DNA from: Planctomycetota bacterium
Lineage (GTDB): Bacteria; Planctomycetota; Phycisphaerae; UBA1845
Length of the DNA stretch: 64,000 nt
Direction of reading: 5' to 3'
Assembly (NCBI GenBank): GCA_030616775.1
Contig: JAUWWQ010000016.1
Span: forward strand, 19,071 to 83,070
The position numbers and the translations under genes were made by a program. Shown piece by piece: positions 41,878-50,900 of this stretch (its first letter is position 1; the number at the start of each line of letters is the position of its first letter). The notes under the pieces were generated by a model. That model was not told where the DNA came from. It was given only the letters and a program-made list of their open reading frames with translations, and made no database searches.

Positions 41878-42939
41878 TCAAGGGCGACGACCAGTACGAC
41901 GAAGCATCACGTCAAGATTGTGTCGTGCTTCCGTTGAACCATTTGCAGCCGCTTTTCTGTACCATTCGATTGCCTTGGCATCGTCTCGCGGAACACCTCG
42001 GCCTTCACGATACATTGTTCCGAGGTTGTGCATCGCACGTGCATCGCCTTTGCTGGCGGCACGCTCGTACCAGATCATGGCTTGTTGAATATCCTTTGCG
42101 GTTCCCGGTCCACCATTCGCCAGCAGGACACCATACGCATACATGGCACCTGGTACTTCCCCTTCGGCAGCCAATCGAATCCACTTATGTGCCGCAGAAT
42201 GATTCTGGATGACACCTCGTCCAGCCGAGAACATTAAGCCCAGTTTGTACATGGCTTCCGGATGGCCGTTTTCTGCGCTCTTTCGAATCAAATCGGCACC
42301 CTTTGATTCGTCCTTATGAATGCCACGTCCCGCGAAATACAGTTGCCCCAGATTGTACATACTCTGGGGATGGTCATTGGCAGCAGCTCTCTCGAACCAG
42401 TCAATAGCCTTCGAATAGTCCTGCGAAACGCCACGCCCTTCCAGGTGGAGAACGCCCATACGATTCATCGCGTCTGGATCGCCGAGCATCGCGGCCTTTT
42501 GATACCATTCTATTGCCTGTGTCATGCTCTGTGGAACACCTTGCCCATCGCGGTACATGTTTCCCAAATTGAACATTGCCTCTGGCACTTCGAGCTTTGC
42601 GGCTTTGCGAAACCAATCGACAGCCTGTCGAACATCCGGCTTAACAGAGAGGCCTTCACGGTAGATGAGTCCCAACGCAAGCATCGCCTCTGGGCTTTCT
42701 TGCTCGGCACCCTTCTCAAACCAGCTTCTTGCCTTGACATAGTCCTGTTGAAGGCCCCCCGCGCCAAAATAGAGAAAACCCAGGGCGGTCATTGCATCGA
42801 CATTCCCGCTCGCGGCTTGTGCTTGCAATGCGCTTAGTGCATCCTCGCTTGGGTCGGCAAGAAGCGTCTGCAAGGACAAACATACGGCTACGAGACAAGT
42901 TAGGACTGATACACGTTTACCAATAGGATCGGCCTTCAT
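41878..42939 (-). CDS. Secreted Sel1-repeat (SLR) protein
   Basis: 353 residues. Signal peptide (VSVLTCLVAVCLSLQTLLA), then eight 36-residue Sel1-like repeats plus a partial ninth. Each carries the AMxxLGxxY...G.GV.QD..KA..W..KAA pattern (for example AMYNLG-type helices, GRGVSQDYSKAIDWFERAA). SLR solenoids mediate protein-protein contacts. Base composition is visibly lower in GC than in neighbouring genes and codons are more AT-ending, which together with the nearby RAYT suggests horizontal acquisition. No partner gene is evident. Confidence 0.9.
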   Translation of the reverse strand: MKADPIGKRVSVLTCLVAVCLSLQTLLADPSEDALSALQAQAASGNVDAMTALGFLYFGAGGLQQDYVKARSWFEKGAEQESPEAMLALGLIYREGLSVKPDVRQAVDWFRKAAKLEVPEAMFNLGNMYRDGQGVPQSMTQAIEWYQKAAMLGDPDAMNRMGVLHLEGRGVSQDYSKAIDWFERAAANDHPQSMYNLGQLYFAGRGIHKDESKGADLIRKSAENGHPEAMYKLGLMFSAGRGVIQNHSAAHKWIRLAAEGEVPGAMYAYGVLLANGGPGTAKDIQQAMIWYERAASKGDARAMHNLGTMYREGRGVPRDDAKAIEWYRKAAANGSTEARHNLDVMLRRTGRRP

Positions 42940-43441
42940 AATCTCTTCTCCGCTCGCTGATGTGCGGTCTTATTGAATTCGTAAAGTACGGGGCGGTTTC
43001 TTTTCGTCAAGTCTTGTGCTGGCCCTAGTCGGCCGGTCAAGCCGACAACCCGCATTCCCGGTGAATGACGGTCCCCGGAATCAATAAGCAGCGATCTGAG
43101 TTGTCATCATACCGCGGAACGCCCAACATGCAAGTGGCCAAGCCGGATCGAGCCGGGATCTTCCCCAGTGAATCCGAAGTCGAGCAGAGCGAATGCAAAG
43201 ACGACCAGGGGGTGCGATGTTCGCCGCACCACGTGCCAGTTCTCGCTGTCCGTCGTGTATTGTGACAGAGGAAGCCCGTGCCGCAAACGGTGGAACTGTC
43301 GGGAAAACTGAGTGCAACGCAATGCCCGGATAGCGGGCCTGCCGGGCTGGTTCCGAAGGGCCCAACTCTCTGGCGCGCGGCGTTTGCGAGCGTGGTTTGC
43401 GCCTGCGCCCCGGGGACTTCTGAATTCGCCATTCACCCGCG
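42940..43441. other. Gene-free stretch
   Basis: Several frames are open on both strands, but none has a plausible start with SD, family motif or coding-like composition. The right end (about 43415-43441) contains CGCCATTC/GCTATTCATC/CGCCATTTG units that run into the 3' end of the next gene. These belong to the same repeat type as those beside the HAD gene. Confidence 0.5.
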
Positions 43442-44464
43442 CTATTCATCCTTCGCCATTTGCTTTCCCGCTTCTGCTCGCTGTGTGGCCGTGGGGATCG
43501 GTTCGGCACGGCGCCTGAGTTCCTTGAACATGTCATCTATCGGGCCGTAGAGCTCGGTGAGCTGTTTCTTGAGGTCGGCTAGATCTTCTTCGGCGCCGGT
43601 GAAGGTTTCGATGCGACGTTCGAGCCTCACGATGTCATCCCGGTGACGGTCTCGGTGGGCGAGGGCACGTCCCTTTAACTCGGACAGAACCGACAAGACA
43701 GCCGTGCGTTGCCCTTCGTCGAGCTTGTAGATGCGGATGAACTCTTTGACGTACTTGTCCCAGGCTTTAAGCTCGAGGGCAATCTGATCAGTCTCTTGCG
43801 ACTGTGGTGCGCTCTCGGTGGTCTTTCGGGCCTGCTCCATCCGGCGGCGGCGTCTTTCGGCGCGGCGCTGACGGCGCTCGGCACCTGTCGGCTCCCAGAA
43901 TTCGTATTTCTCGAATTCCCCCTTTTGCCACTGCTTGAGCTTCTGCTCGGCGACTTGCATGCCAACGCCGAATTGCAAGGCCTCCAGTTCAAACTCCGCC
44001 CTCTGGAGAGGATTTAGTATCTCGCGAAACTCGGAGGTTCCCTGGTTGACCTGCTGGCGAAACTGCCCGAACACCGGCATCGCCCGCTTGGCCCACGCCT
44101 GCACCTGCTCTTTCGCGGGCGGCTCCAACTCCATCCGCATCTCGACAAACTCGTTGGCCAGCGGCTGAATCGTTGAGCGATTCTCGTTGAGAAAGGTGCC
44201 CCAGCGTTCGACCACGGCCTGGCGCACCTTGGCCCGCTGGTTCTCTTCCAGATCGTACTTGCGACTGATCTGATCCGCCCACCGTGTGAGCATCAGGTTC
44301 ATGAGCTTCTTGGAAGGCCAAAGCCCTTCGGGCAAAGTGGGGGGCTGAGCCTGTGTCTCCCGTCGAGCGGGCGCAGGAGTATCTTTCACCTCCGGGGGCA
44401 CGGATTCGCCGGATCCCGGCGGGGAAATGAAAGCAACGAGGATGAGGGCTAGCTTGAACAACAT
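43442..44464 (-). CDS. Secreted helical protein, LTXXQ/CpxP-like
   Basis: 340 residues from the ATG at 44464. Signal peptide (MLFKLALILVAFISPPGSGES). Two similar helical units follow: one around KYDLEENQRAKVRQAVVERW, the other around IYKLDEGQRTAVLSVLSELKGRA, each with the L-x-x-x-Q/R pattern of CpxP/Spy-type proteins. Between them lies a strongly basic stretch (GAERRQRRAERRRRRMEQARK). Probably a periplasmic chaperone or stress-type protein, tentatively. The C terminus (QMAKDE-stop) is formed by the AATGGCGAAGGATGAATAG repeat. Two hairpin elements lie just upstream. Confidence 0.75.
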   Translation of the reverse strand: MLFKLALILVAFISPPGSGESVPPEVKDTPAPARRETQAQPPTLPEGLWPSKKLMNLMLTRWADQISRKYDLEENQRAKVRQAVVERWGTFLNENRSTIQPLANEFVEMRMELEPPAKEQVQAWAKRAMPVFGQFRQQVNQGTSEFREILNPLQRAEFELEALQFGVGMQVAEQKLKQWQKGEFEKYEFWEPTGAERRQRRAERRRRRMEQARKTTESAPQSQETDQIALELKAWDKYVKEFIRIYKLDEGQRTAVLSVLSELKGRALAHRDRHRDDIVRLERRIETFTGAEEDLADLKKQLTELYGPIDDMFKELRRRAEPIPTATQRAEAGKQMAKDE

Positions 44465-44492
44465 CGCGTTCTCCCCACTTGTGCGAATCGGA

Positions 44493-44533
44493 CACCGGTT
44501 GAAAACCGGTGCCACTTTCCGGTTGAAAACCGG
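44493..44533. repeat. Two tandem CCGGTT-GAA-AACCGG hairpins
   Basis: 44493-44511 (CACCGGTT-GAA-AACCGGTG) and 44519-44533 (CCGGTT-GAA-AACCGG) lie 30-70 bp upstream of the secreted protein gene at 43442. A third, degenerate CATTCCGGTGCC follows. The loop is purine-only and the stems 6-8 bp, as in the other hairpins of the window. Confidence 0.85.
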
Positions 44534-44628
44534 TACCACATTCCGGTGCCATACCTGGTAATGGGCCGCAGAGTCCGGCACCCACCGGCCGATAAAAGTC
44601 CCAGCGGCGGTCGATCGAGGAGGACCAG

Positions 44629-45399
44629 GTGGGTGCACCTCATATTGTCTCCATAGTTGTTCCAACGTTCAACCGCTTCGAGGGACTGAGACGCTGCATC
44701 GACGAAATCCGACACAACATTACACATCCCAATGAGGTCATTATCGTGGATGGCGGCTCCACCGACGGCACGCGCGAGTGGCTGGCCACGCGGGACGATC
44801 TACGAATCATCCTCGAATCGCAGCGTGAAGGGGCGGTCAAGGCCTTCAACAAGGGATTCCGGGCGGCGACCGGGCACTATGTGATGTGGCTTAACGACGA
44901 CGCCTACCCTCTGCCTGGCAGCGTCGAGGCCGCGATAGTGATGATCGAGAGGCCGGACCTGACCGATGTGGGGATAGTCGCGTTCTACCACAACTGGCAC
45001 AATGAGCGGAACATCCTCGACCGCGTCGAGCACGAGGGTGAGACCTATGAACTGTGCCACGTGCGAGGATACCCCTATGCGAACTTCGGATTGCTCCGCA
45101 GAAGCCTGCTGGAACGGATCGGCTTTGCAGATGAGCGTTATTACTTCTTGGGGTTCGATCCGGACCTGTCACTGAAGGTACAGCTAGGCGAGGGGCTTAA
45201 GGTCATTGGCTGCCGCGACGCGCTTATCCGCCACGACGAGTGCCCCGACGATCGCAAGCTGGCCGATCTGTCTATCGGCGAGGAGGATAACGCCAGGCTG
45301 TTTGCCAAATGGAACCTTCCGGAACGGAACAGCTACCCGGACCCGGTTCCGGTGTATCGCCGGATGCTCATCGACCGCGGGCTGCTGCACCGACCTTGA
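44629..45399 (+). CDS. Family 2 glycosyltransferase
   Basis: 256 residues. GTG 44629 has GAGGAGGA at 44617-44624. GT-A motifs: SIVVPTFNRFEGLRRCID, EVIIVDGGSTDGTREWL and the acceptor-metal region VMWLNDDAYPLPGSV (NDD in place of DxD). LGFDPDLSLKVQLGEG lies near the C terminus. No membrane helix. First gene of a plus-strand run of glycan genes (44629-52508). Donor and acceptor unknown. Confidence 0.9.
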   Translation: MGAPHIVSIVVPTFNRFEGLRRCIDEIRHNITHPNEVIIVDGGSTDGTREWLATRDDLRIILESQREGAVKAFNKGFRAATGHYVMWLNDDAYPLPGSVEAAIVMIERPDLTDVGIVAFYHNWHNERNILDRVEHEGETYELCHVRGYPYANFGLLRRSLLERIGFADERYYFLGFDPDLSLKVQLGEGLKVIGCRDALIRHDECPDDRKLADLSIGEEDNARLFAKWNLPERNSYPDPVPVYRRMLIDRGLLHRP

Positions 45400-45543
45400 C
45401 ATTCCTGGTGGGAACCCGTGGAAAACCGTGGACGCCTCGTCTTTGCGGCACTTTGTCTTGCAGTAAACGACAGTTCGAGGTTGTGAACGAGGGGTGAGCT
45501 GCTTCCGCTCGAAAAGAGAGCAGGATCGATTACACTGCAAGGT

Positions 45544-46929
45544 ATGTGGCTAAAGAGCCGGCCTGCTTGGCAACTGCTCATCGTCAGCGTGGCGGTACAC
45601 GCGGTTGTGCTTCTCGTAGCGCTGGGGCGCACGGGCAGCATCGACGGCTATGCGTTCAGTTCGCTGGACTGCGGCGAATTCTACAAAATAGCGCAAAACG
45701 TGGCTGAGCGCGGGGTGTTCAGCCAGGACGAAGCACCGCCGCTGAAGTCGGACACATGGCGGACGCCGGGATATCCATTGTTTCTGGCGGTGTTCATGTT
45801 CCTGCTCGGTGATTCAACGGCGATGCTCGTCGTAGTGCAGCAGGCGCTTTCGATTCTCAACATGCTGTTACTCTTTTGGATCGCCAGCCCGTTGCTGAAC
45901 ACGCGGCGCGCGATGATTGCCGCAGTTCTGTTTCTGCTGGAGCCGTATCATCTCTACTATTCGCTGTGGCTGATGTCCGCGACGCTGTTCGTAACCGTCC
46001 TGCTGCTTACTTGGCTTGCCTGGACGCGGGCATGTCGGACCGGGCGGCTGGGATGGTTCGCGCTTCTCGGGGCTCTGAGCGGGTTCCTTGTTCTGGTTCG
46101 GCCGGTGGGCAGCTTGATTCCGATTGTGGTCGTGGTCGGGTTGCTCATTGTGGTCCTACGCTTAAGGCCTGGCCGATTGGACCGGCGGCGAGGAAAGGCT
46201 GCTTGGCTTGTTCTTACGACCTTCGTGATTGCGTGCGCCGTTGTGGCTGGTTCGTGGATGGTCCGCAATCAGGTGGTGGCAGGACACTTGGCGCTATCAG
46301 ACCAGGGCGGGGTCGTGCTGGCCTACTTCAAAGCAACGGAGGTGGTGCTATGGCAACAGGGTCGAACAGCAGAGCGATACCTGGAGACGACGCTCGACCC
46401 GGCCAAGGCGGAGTTGCCCCATACCGTGTGGGAACAGATAGACACACGTCTGCGGGGCAAGTTTAAGTCGATACCGGAAGATCAACGCGCGGCTCTGCGA
46501 TGGCAGAACCTTGCGCAGGGCAACAAGACCACGGTCGATTCTTTTGCGTTATCGTCAGCGCTGGGCGAGATTGGCTGGTCGTACCTTACATCTTCTCCGT
46601 TAACGACGGCCGTGTGTTGTCTGGCTCGGTGCGGCTCCATTCTGACATTCCCACTCAATCTTGCGCTAAAACCGCCAACCGGTGTCGAGGTGAGTCGTTT
46701 GGAGTCTGCGGCCAAGGGTATCCTTTATCTGCTGCTTTGCGTATGGATTCTCGTGAGACTCTTTCGAGGCGGCTTTGACTTTACCCGGCTATATTTCCCA
46801 CTTGCCTGTACGATTGCCCTTCTGCTTGCCACTACTCCACAAATAGATCCGCGATTTCGCGTCCCGATCATCCCGCTGTTGCTGGTGGTGGCCCTGTTGC
46901 CAAGACGCACCAACTCGTCGCACGCATGA
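45544..46929 (+). CDS. Multi-pass membrane glycosyltransferase (GT39/ArnT-like, GT-C fold)
   Basis: 461 residues with about ten membrane helices. The first periplasmic loop contains the acidic residues expected of GT-C enzymes (SLDCGEFYKIAQNVAERG) and TPGYPLFLAVFMFLLG, the typical 'R-x-P-x-YP' part of the PMT/ArnT group. LLFWIASPLLNTRRAMIAAVLFLLEPYHLYYSLWL is also typical. It likely moves a sugar from a polyprenyl-phosphate carrier to a surface acceptor outside the membrane. The neighbouring DPM-like gene could supply that carrier-linked sugar. Confidence 0.85.
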   Translation: MWLKSRPAWQLLIVSVAVHAVVLLVALGRTGSIDGYAFSSLDCGEFYKIAQNVAERGVFSQDEAPPLKSDTWRTPGYPLFLAVFMFLLGDSTAMLVVVQQALSILNMLLLFWIASPLLNTRRAMIAAVLFLLEPYHLYYSLWLMSATLFVTVLLLTWLAWTRACRTGRLGWFALLGALSGFLVLVRPVGSLIPIVVVVGLLIVVLRLRPGRLDRRRGKAAWLVLTTFVIACAVVAGSWMVRNQVVAGHLALSDQGGVVLAYFKATEVVLWQQGRTAERYLETTLDPAKAELPHTVWEQIDTRLRGKFKSIPEDQRAALRWQNLAQGNKTTVDSFALSSALGEIGWSYLTSSPLTTAVCCLARCGSILTFPLNLALKPPTGVEVSRLESAAKGILYLLLCVWILVRLFRGGFDFTRLYFPLACTIALLLATTPQIDPRFRVPIIPLLLVVALLPRRTNSSHA

Positions 46930-47025
46930 CCGCTCTCTCAAGGTGATTCCCACCGGAGCCGATAACCCTGTGCCGGCTGACTCGAGGCCGGGCGGTTCCG
47001 TTACGCGCAGCAGTGGGGCAGATGA

Positions 47026-47784
47026 GTGGCTCGTAAGCTTAGCATTCTGGTTCCGGTCTATAACGAGGCGGCGACTGTTGAACAAGTGCTTCGCCGCGTG
47101 GCCGTGGTACCCTTTCCAATCGCCCGCGAGATCATCGTCGTGGATGACGGGTCGTCGGACGGTTCGCAGGAAACGCTCCAGCGTCTGGCCGGAACAGATC
47201 TGATCAAGCTGATCGTGCATGAGGTCAACCGGGGGAAAGGAGCTGCGGTTCAAACAGCGTTGAAGCACGCCGCCGGAGATATTGTTGTCATTCAAGACGC
47301 CGACCTGGAACTAGACCCTTATGATCTGCCCAAGTTACTCGAACCGATTCTCTCGGGTGAGGCGCAGATATGCTACGGCTCGCGTTTCTTGAACGGTGTG
47401 CCCTGGTCCGTTCGTCTCCGGGCGACCTACCTGGCCAATCGGATGCTGAACGGGCTTAGCAACCTGGTAAACGGCATCAAGATCACCGACTTCAACACCT
47501 GCTACAAGATGATGACCACCAGCGTCGTGTCGCGGTTTTCGATTACGCAGAGCGGATTCGCCGTGGAGCCGGAAATTACCGGCAAGATCGCCCGTTTGGG
47601 TTATCGGATTGTCGAACGACCGGTGTACTACCAGCCGCGTACGTTCGGCGCGGGCAAGAAGATCCGCTTCGTCGATCTATTCAAGTATCTGCTGGCGATG
47701 GTCCGGTATCGGTTCTTCTGGTCGGGAGATGATTCGGGTGTTGCGGAGGTTCCCTCGGTTAAGCCGGATCTGGCGTCCGTCTGA
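47026..47784 (+). CDS. Family 2 glycosyltransferase, DPM/GtrB-like
   Basis: 252 residues, GTG start. LSILVPVYNEAATVEQVL, EIIVVDDGSSDGSQETL, VIQDADLELDPYDLPKLL (DxD) and GSRFLNG are the polyprenyl-phosphate glucosyl/mannosyl transferase motifs. KITDFNTCYKMMTTSV and the C-terminal FGAGKKIRFVDLFKYLLAMVRYRFF fit this group. Probably makes the lipid-linked sugar donor for the GT-C enzymes at 45544, 49209 or 50901. Confidence 0.92.
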   Translation: MARKLSILVPVYNEAATVEQVLRRVAVVPFPIAREIIVVDDGSSDGSQETLQRLAGTDLIKLIVHEVNRGKGAAVQTALKHAAGDIVVIQDADLELDPYDLPKLLEPILSGEAQICYGSRFLNGVPWSVRLRATYLANRMLNGLSNLVNGIKITDFNTCYKMMTTSVVSRFSITQSGFAVEPEITGKIARLGYRIVERPVYYQPRTFGAGKKIRFVDLFKYLLAMVRYRFFWSGDDSGVAEVPSVKPDLASV

Positions 47785-47841
47785 GCGCCAATCAAGAATA
47801 ATCCATTCGTGGCGACGCGGCCGGGCAGAGGGTATTAGGGT

Positions 47842-49029
47842 ATGTCGGATTGTTGCTTGAAGACAGAGGTCGCCTTGTCCGGACGACTGCCGTTCGGCAA
47901 GCGAGTCCTGTTCAGCCTGTTCGTAGCTGCAATCATAACCGGCCTGGTTGCTGCCGCGGGGGAACTCCGTCTGCGCTGGTCTATTCCCGCCCCGCCCTTC
48001 TCCGCGTCCCTCAACCTACATACCCATCTGAAAATTACCAGTGAATCCAACCTCCACGGGGTATCCTCACCGATCCGGCATTCGACCAACAAGTGGGGCA
48101 TGCGGGGCTCCGACCCGCCAGAGGGTCACGCCTGGGACGAGACCACAACCATCGTCACCGTCGGAGGCAGTACCACGCAGTGCTTCTATCTGGACGATAC
48201 CCGCACCTGGGCCTACATCATGGAACAAAAGCTGCTTAGCGGTGGGCATAACGTGTGGGTGGGCAACGTAGGACAGGACGGCCACTCGACCCGCGGCAAT
48301 GTGTTGGTGATTGACAAGGTTGTCTCGGCCATCAGGCCGGATTATGCCCTCTTCCTGGTCGGCGTGAATGACCTTGCCCTTTCACTAGATGGGACGTGGG
48401 AGACCGGCAACCCGTTTGACGGTAACATGACCGAGCTGGCGCTGGGACCGGCGCGAAGCGCGGCGCTTAACCGCTTGCTGGATCACTCTCGTCTGGCGCA
48501 CCGGCTTTACCAGCTTAAGAGAGGCTATCTTGATGGCATTACGATCCGAGCGGTACGGTATCAAGCCTCGATCCCCACCGAACCGCTCACCGAGCTGGAA
48601 GCTCCTCTCCCGGCAAAGGTTGATGACATACTTCCATCGCTCCCACTGTTTCGCAGCAATGTGCTGCGTCTGATCCGCATGGCGCGGGCGATCGGGGTAA
48701 CACCGGTGTTTTTGACCCAACCGTTGCTATTTGAGGACAACGAACGATGGCGGGGAATCAGGGCCCGGATGTTCTGGATCGGGAAGGAACACCGGCTCCT
48801 CAGCGGAGCCACCTATGCCCACCTGCTTGACCGTTTCAACCACGAGCTTCTGGCGATCTGTGCCGAAAACGATGTCGCGTGTTTCGATCTAGCACGCGAG
48901 ATTCCACACTCGGACGACTTCTTCTACGACATGGTGCACTTCAATGATGCCGGGGCGCAACTTGTCGGGGCCAAAGTAGCCATGTTCCTGGCTGAGCATA
49001 GTCTTCCTGCCCCGCTGACCGCACCCTAG
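47842..49029 (+). CDS. Membrane-anchored SGNH/GDSL-type hydrolase
   Basis: 395 residues. N-terminal anchor FGKRVLFSLFVAAIITGLVAAA. The SGNH blocks can be placed: block I VTVGGSTTQCFYLDD (GGST for GDS), block II Gly in WVGNVGQDGHS, block III LVGVNDLALSL (Asn) and block V DMVHFNDAGAQLVGA (Asp/His). Family members deacylate or deacetylate surface polysaccharides and lipids, in keeping with the glycan cluster. The stop codon TAG (49027-49029) is the left end of the inserted element at 49026. Confidence 0.9.
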   Translation: MSDCCLKTEVALSGRLPFGKRVLFSLFVAAIITGLVAAAGELRLRWSIPAPPFSASLNLHTHLKITSESNLHGVSSPIRHSTNKWGMRGSDPPEGHAWDETTTIVTVGGSTTQCFYLDDTRTWAYIMEQKLLSGGHNVWVGNVGQDGHSTRGNVLVIDKVVSAIRPDYALFLVGVNDLALSLDGTWETGNPFDGNMTELALGPARSAALNRLLDHSRLAHRLYQLKRGYLDGITIRAVRYQASIPTEPLTELEAPLPAKVDDILPSLPLFRSNVLRLIRMARAIGVTPVFLTQPLLFEDNERWRGIRARMFWIGKEHRLLSGATYAHLLDRFNHELLAICAENDVACFDLAREIPHSDDFFYDMVHFNDAGAQLVGAKVAMFLAEHSLPAPLTAP

Positions 49030-49142
49030 TCTCGCGACTATCTGAGCCGCAGGCTTGAAGCCTGCGCGGACGTCCGCGCGGGCTTTGAGCCCGCGGTTCG
49101 GTGTAGGATCATCGTCGCACCATTTATGAAACACGACACTAG
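49026..49142. mobile_element. MITE-like palindromic element with CTAG ends
   Basis: Starts CTAGT (49026) and ends ATTTATGAAACACGACACTAG (49122-49142). The right arm matches that of the element at 3275; the left arm is shortened by loss of most of TACCGTGTTTCAC. The core at 49041-49102 consists of GAGCCGCAGGC-TTGAA-GCCTGC and GCGCGGGCTTTGAGCCCGCG hairpins. Noncoding. Its left CTAG supplies the stop codon of the SGNH hydrolase gene. Confidence 0.78.
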
Positions 49143-49208
49143 GATGGACTATCGTACCTTCCCGCCGAAAGAGCTGGGCTCTGGCGGCCGACCGTCCGAT
49201 ATGCAATT

Positions 49209-50858
49209 ATGTCCGCAATACAATCCAGTTCGTCGCGCCATATCCCTGGCCGGCTGGGTCATCCGCTCGTGTGGTTTACGTTCTTGCTCTTGTGCCTGGC
49301 CTGTTACCGGTTCTCGTTGATCGACAGAGGCCACTTCTACTGGTCGGACGAACGGTGCTACCTGCCGGCGGCCAAGCTCGTCGACGCAGTAATGGGAGGT
49401 GATTATCGCGTCGCCACCGAGCACCTATTCGAGGCCCGCAGGAACGTTCCTCCGGCGCGCCCGGGGTTTGTGCTTGTCAGCGTGTTGCCGGTCCTGGGGC
49501 AACGCCTGGTCGGGACACTTGCGGGGATTGATCCTCAAACGCCGCGGTATTACGACGTTGCCTGCGCGTTCAACGTCCTCGTAACGCTTGGTGTCACGTG
49601 TTGTCTCTTTGCTCTCGGGCGGCTTTGGACCGGGTCCGCGTGGTTCGCCTTGTTGATAGCGGTGGTGTACTCGCTGCTCTGCGGTGCGAACGTGTGGATT
49701 AGACACCTGGTTCCATATCAGACGTCGCTGCTGTTCTACCTGTTAGCACTGTGGCTTTTGTCATCGAAGCAGGAATCGGGTAAGCAAGGCATCGCCCGCG
49801 TGGTGATCGCAGGTTTGCTGACGGCGCTGGGTTATTCGTGCTATCCCGGTCACTACGCCTTTGTAGTCATCAACGCCGCAGTGGCCTTGACACCGTCTCA
49901 GCGGCGTACCCTTTCAGTTGTGGTCTTCGGGCTGTGCTTGGCAACTGTGATCGGTGTATTCGAGCTGCTTGCGCGTCTAGGCGGCAGCTCTTATATCCAA
50001 GACCTAAAATCGCTCTCTGAATCAGTGACCATGGGCTATCCCAAGGAGGGATACACTTTTGTATGGCATTACTTGCGGGATGTGGAAGGTGCGGTCGGCG
50101 TCATACTGTTCGCGCTGTTCTGGGGATTTGTTGCGTTTGTGTTATGGCGCCGTAGGGTAAAGGTCCCTCTGGTAGCCCGCGCCGCGATATGCGCTGCGAT
50201 CGGTTGTTACCTCTTCCATGCGTCAATGGGTGTGTTTTTGGGGAAGATGGTGTTTTACGGACGGGTGTTGATGGTCTATCTGCCGTTTATGGTCGGTGGA
50301 GCGGTACTCGCCCTGATTCATATTCGGTTTCGCACGCTAAGGCGAGTCTGTGTCTGTAGTCTACTCATTGCGTCCGTGTACTCGTTTGTGGGCTTCGCAT
50401 CGGAGTACAGCCGGATCGTCTACCCGGCTGAGTTTCTCCAGAACACGATGACAGGTCTGGGTCGTGAGCTTACCTACCCTGCAAACGTGCTTTGGGGTCT
50501 GGTTGACGGTAATCAAGATGACACGGTCGAGTCGTTCGATCCTATGTTGACCACGGTGGCGGACTCGCGCCCCGACGGCTGCGACCAGTACGTCTTGCTT
50601 GCCTCCCACCCAGCCGCCCGGGAGAGTGATACGCGCTTCATCTGTGTGAACCTGAAGTACATGTGGTATATCCGCCAGCGATATGACCGTTTTGCACCTC
50701 CCGCGGGGTACACGCTTGTTGCGGAAGCGCTTCACCCGGAGGTGCTCCCAGCCACCGGCTACGAGGGGAGGAAGCCGTGGGAGCGAAAGCGGATCCGGCA
50801 ACGACGGTACACGATGCGAATCTATGAGCGTCTCAGCAATGTGCGAAATGCCACATAG
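49209..50858 (+). CDS. Multi-pass membrane protein, GT-C glycosyltransferase-like
   Basis: 549 residues with about 11 membrane helices. The first loop holds DRGHFYWSDERCYLPAAKLVDAV, whose acidic pair is placed like the GT-C catalytic Asp, followed by ARPGFVLVSVLPVLGQRLVG (the PG-rich loop of ArnT-like proteins). The C-terminal 140 residues are soluble. No better family name can be given. Same run as the other glycan genes. Confidence 0.75.
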   Translation: MSAIQSSSSRHIPGRLGHPLVWFTFLLLCLACYRFSLIDRGHFYWSDERCYLPAAKLVDAVMGGDYRVATEHLFEARRNVPPARPGFVLVSVLPVLGQRLVGTLAGIDPQTPRYYDVACAFNVLVTLGVTCCLFALGRLWTGSAWFALLIAVVYSLLCGANVWIRHLVPYQTSLLFYLLALWLLSSKQESGKQGIARVVIAGLLTALGYSCYPGHYAFVVINAAVALTPSQRRTLSVVVFGLCLATVIGVFELLARLGGSSYIQDLKSLSESVTMGYPKEGYTFVWHYLRDVEGAVGVILFALFWGFVAFVLWRRRVKVPLVARAAICAAIGCYLFHASMGVFLGKMVFYGRVLMVYLPFMVGGAVLALIHIRFRTLRRVCVCSLLIASVYSFVGFASEYSRIVYPAEFLQNTMTGLGRELTYPANVLWGLVDGNQDDTVESFDPMLTTVADSRPDGCDQYVLLASHPAARESDTRFICVNLKYMWYIRQRYDRFAPPAGYTLVAEALHPEVLPATGYEGRKPWERKRIRQRRYTMRIYERLSNVRNAT

Positions 50859-50900
50859 ACCGTAGGCGGCAAGAGAGCAGGAGAGCGACCCACCGGCGGG

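Noticed and set aside
43037..43436. Several open frames on both strands before the LTXXQ-like gene
   Set aside because: None has an SD, a family motif or coding-like composition, and they overlap each other.
45544..45640. TonB-like SxxxH motif (SVAVH) in the first helix of the GT39-like protein
   Set aside because: The protein is a multi-pass glycosyltransferase. The motif here looks like coincidence and serves as a warning against relying on SxxxH alone at 9606.
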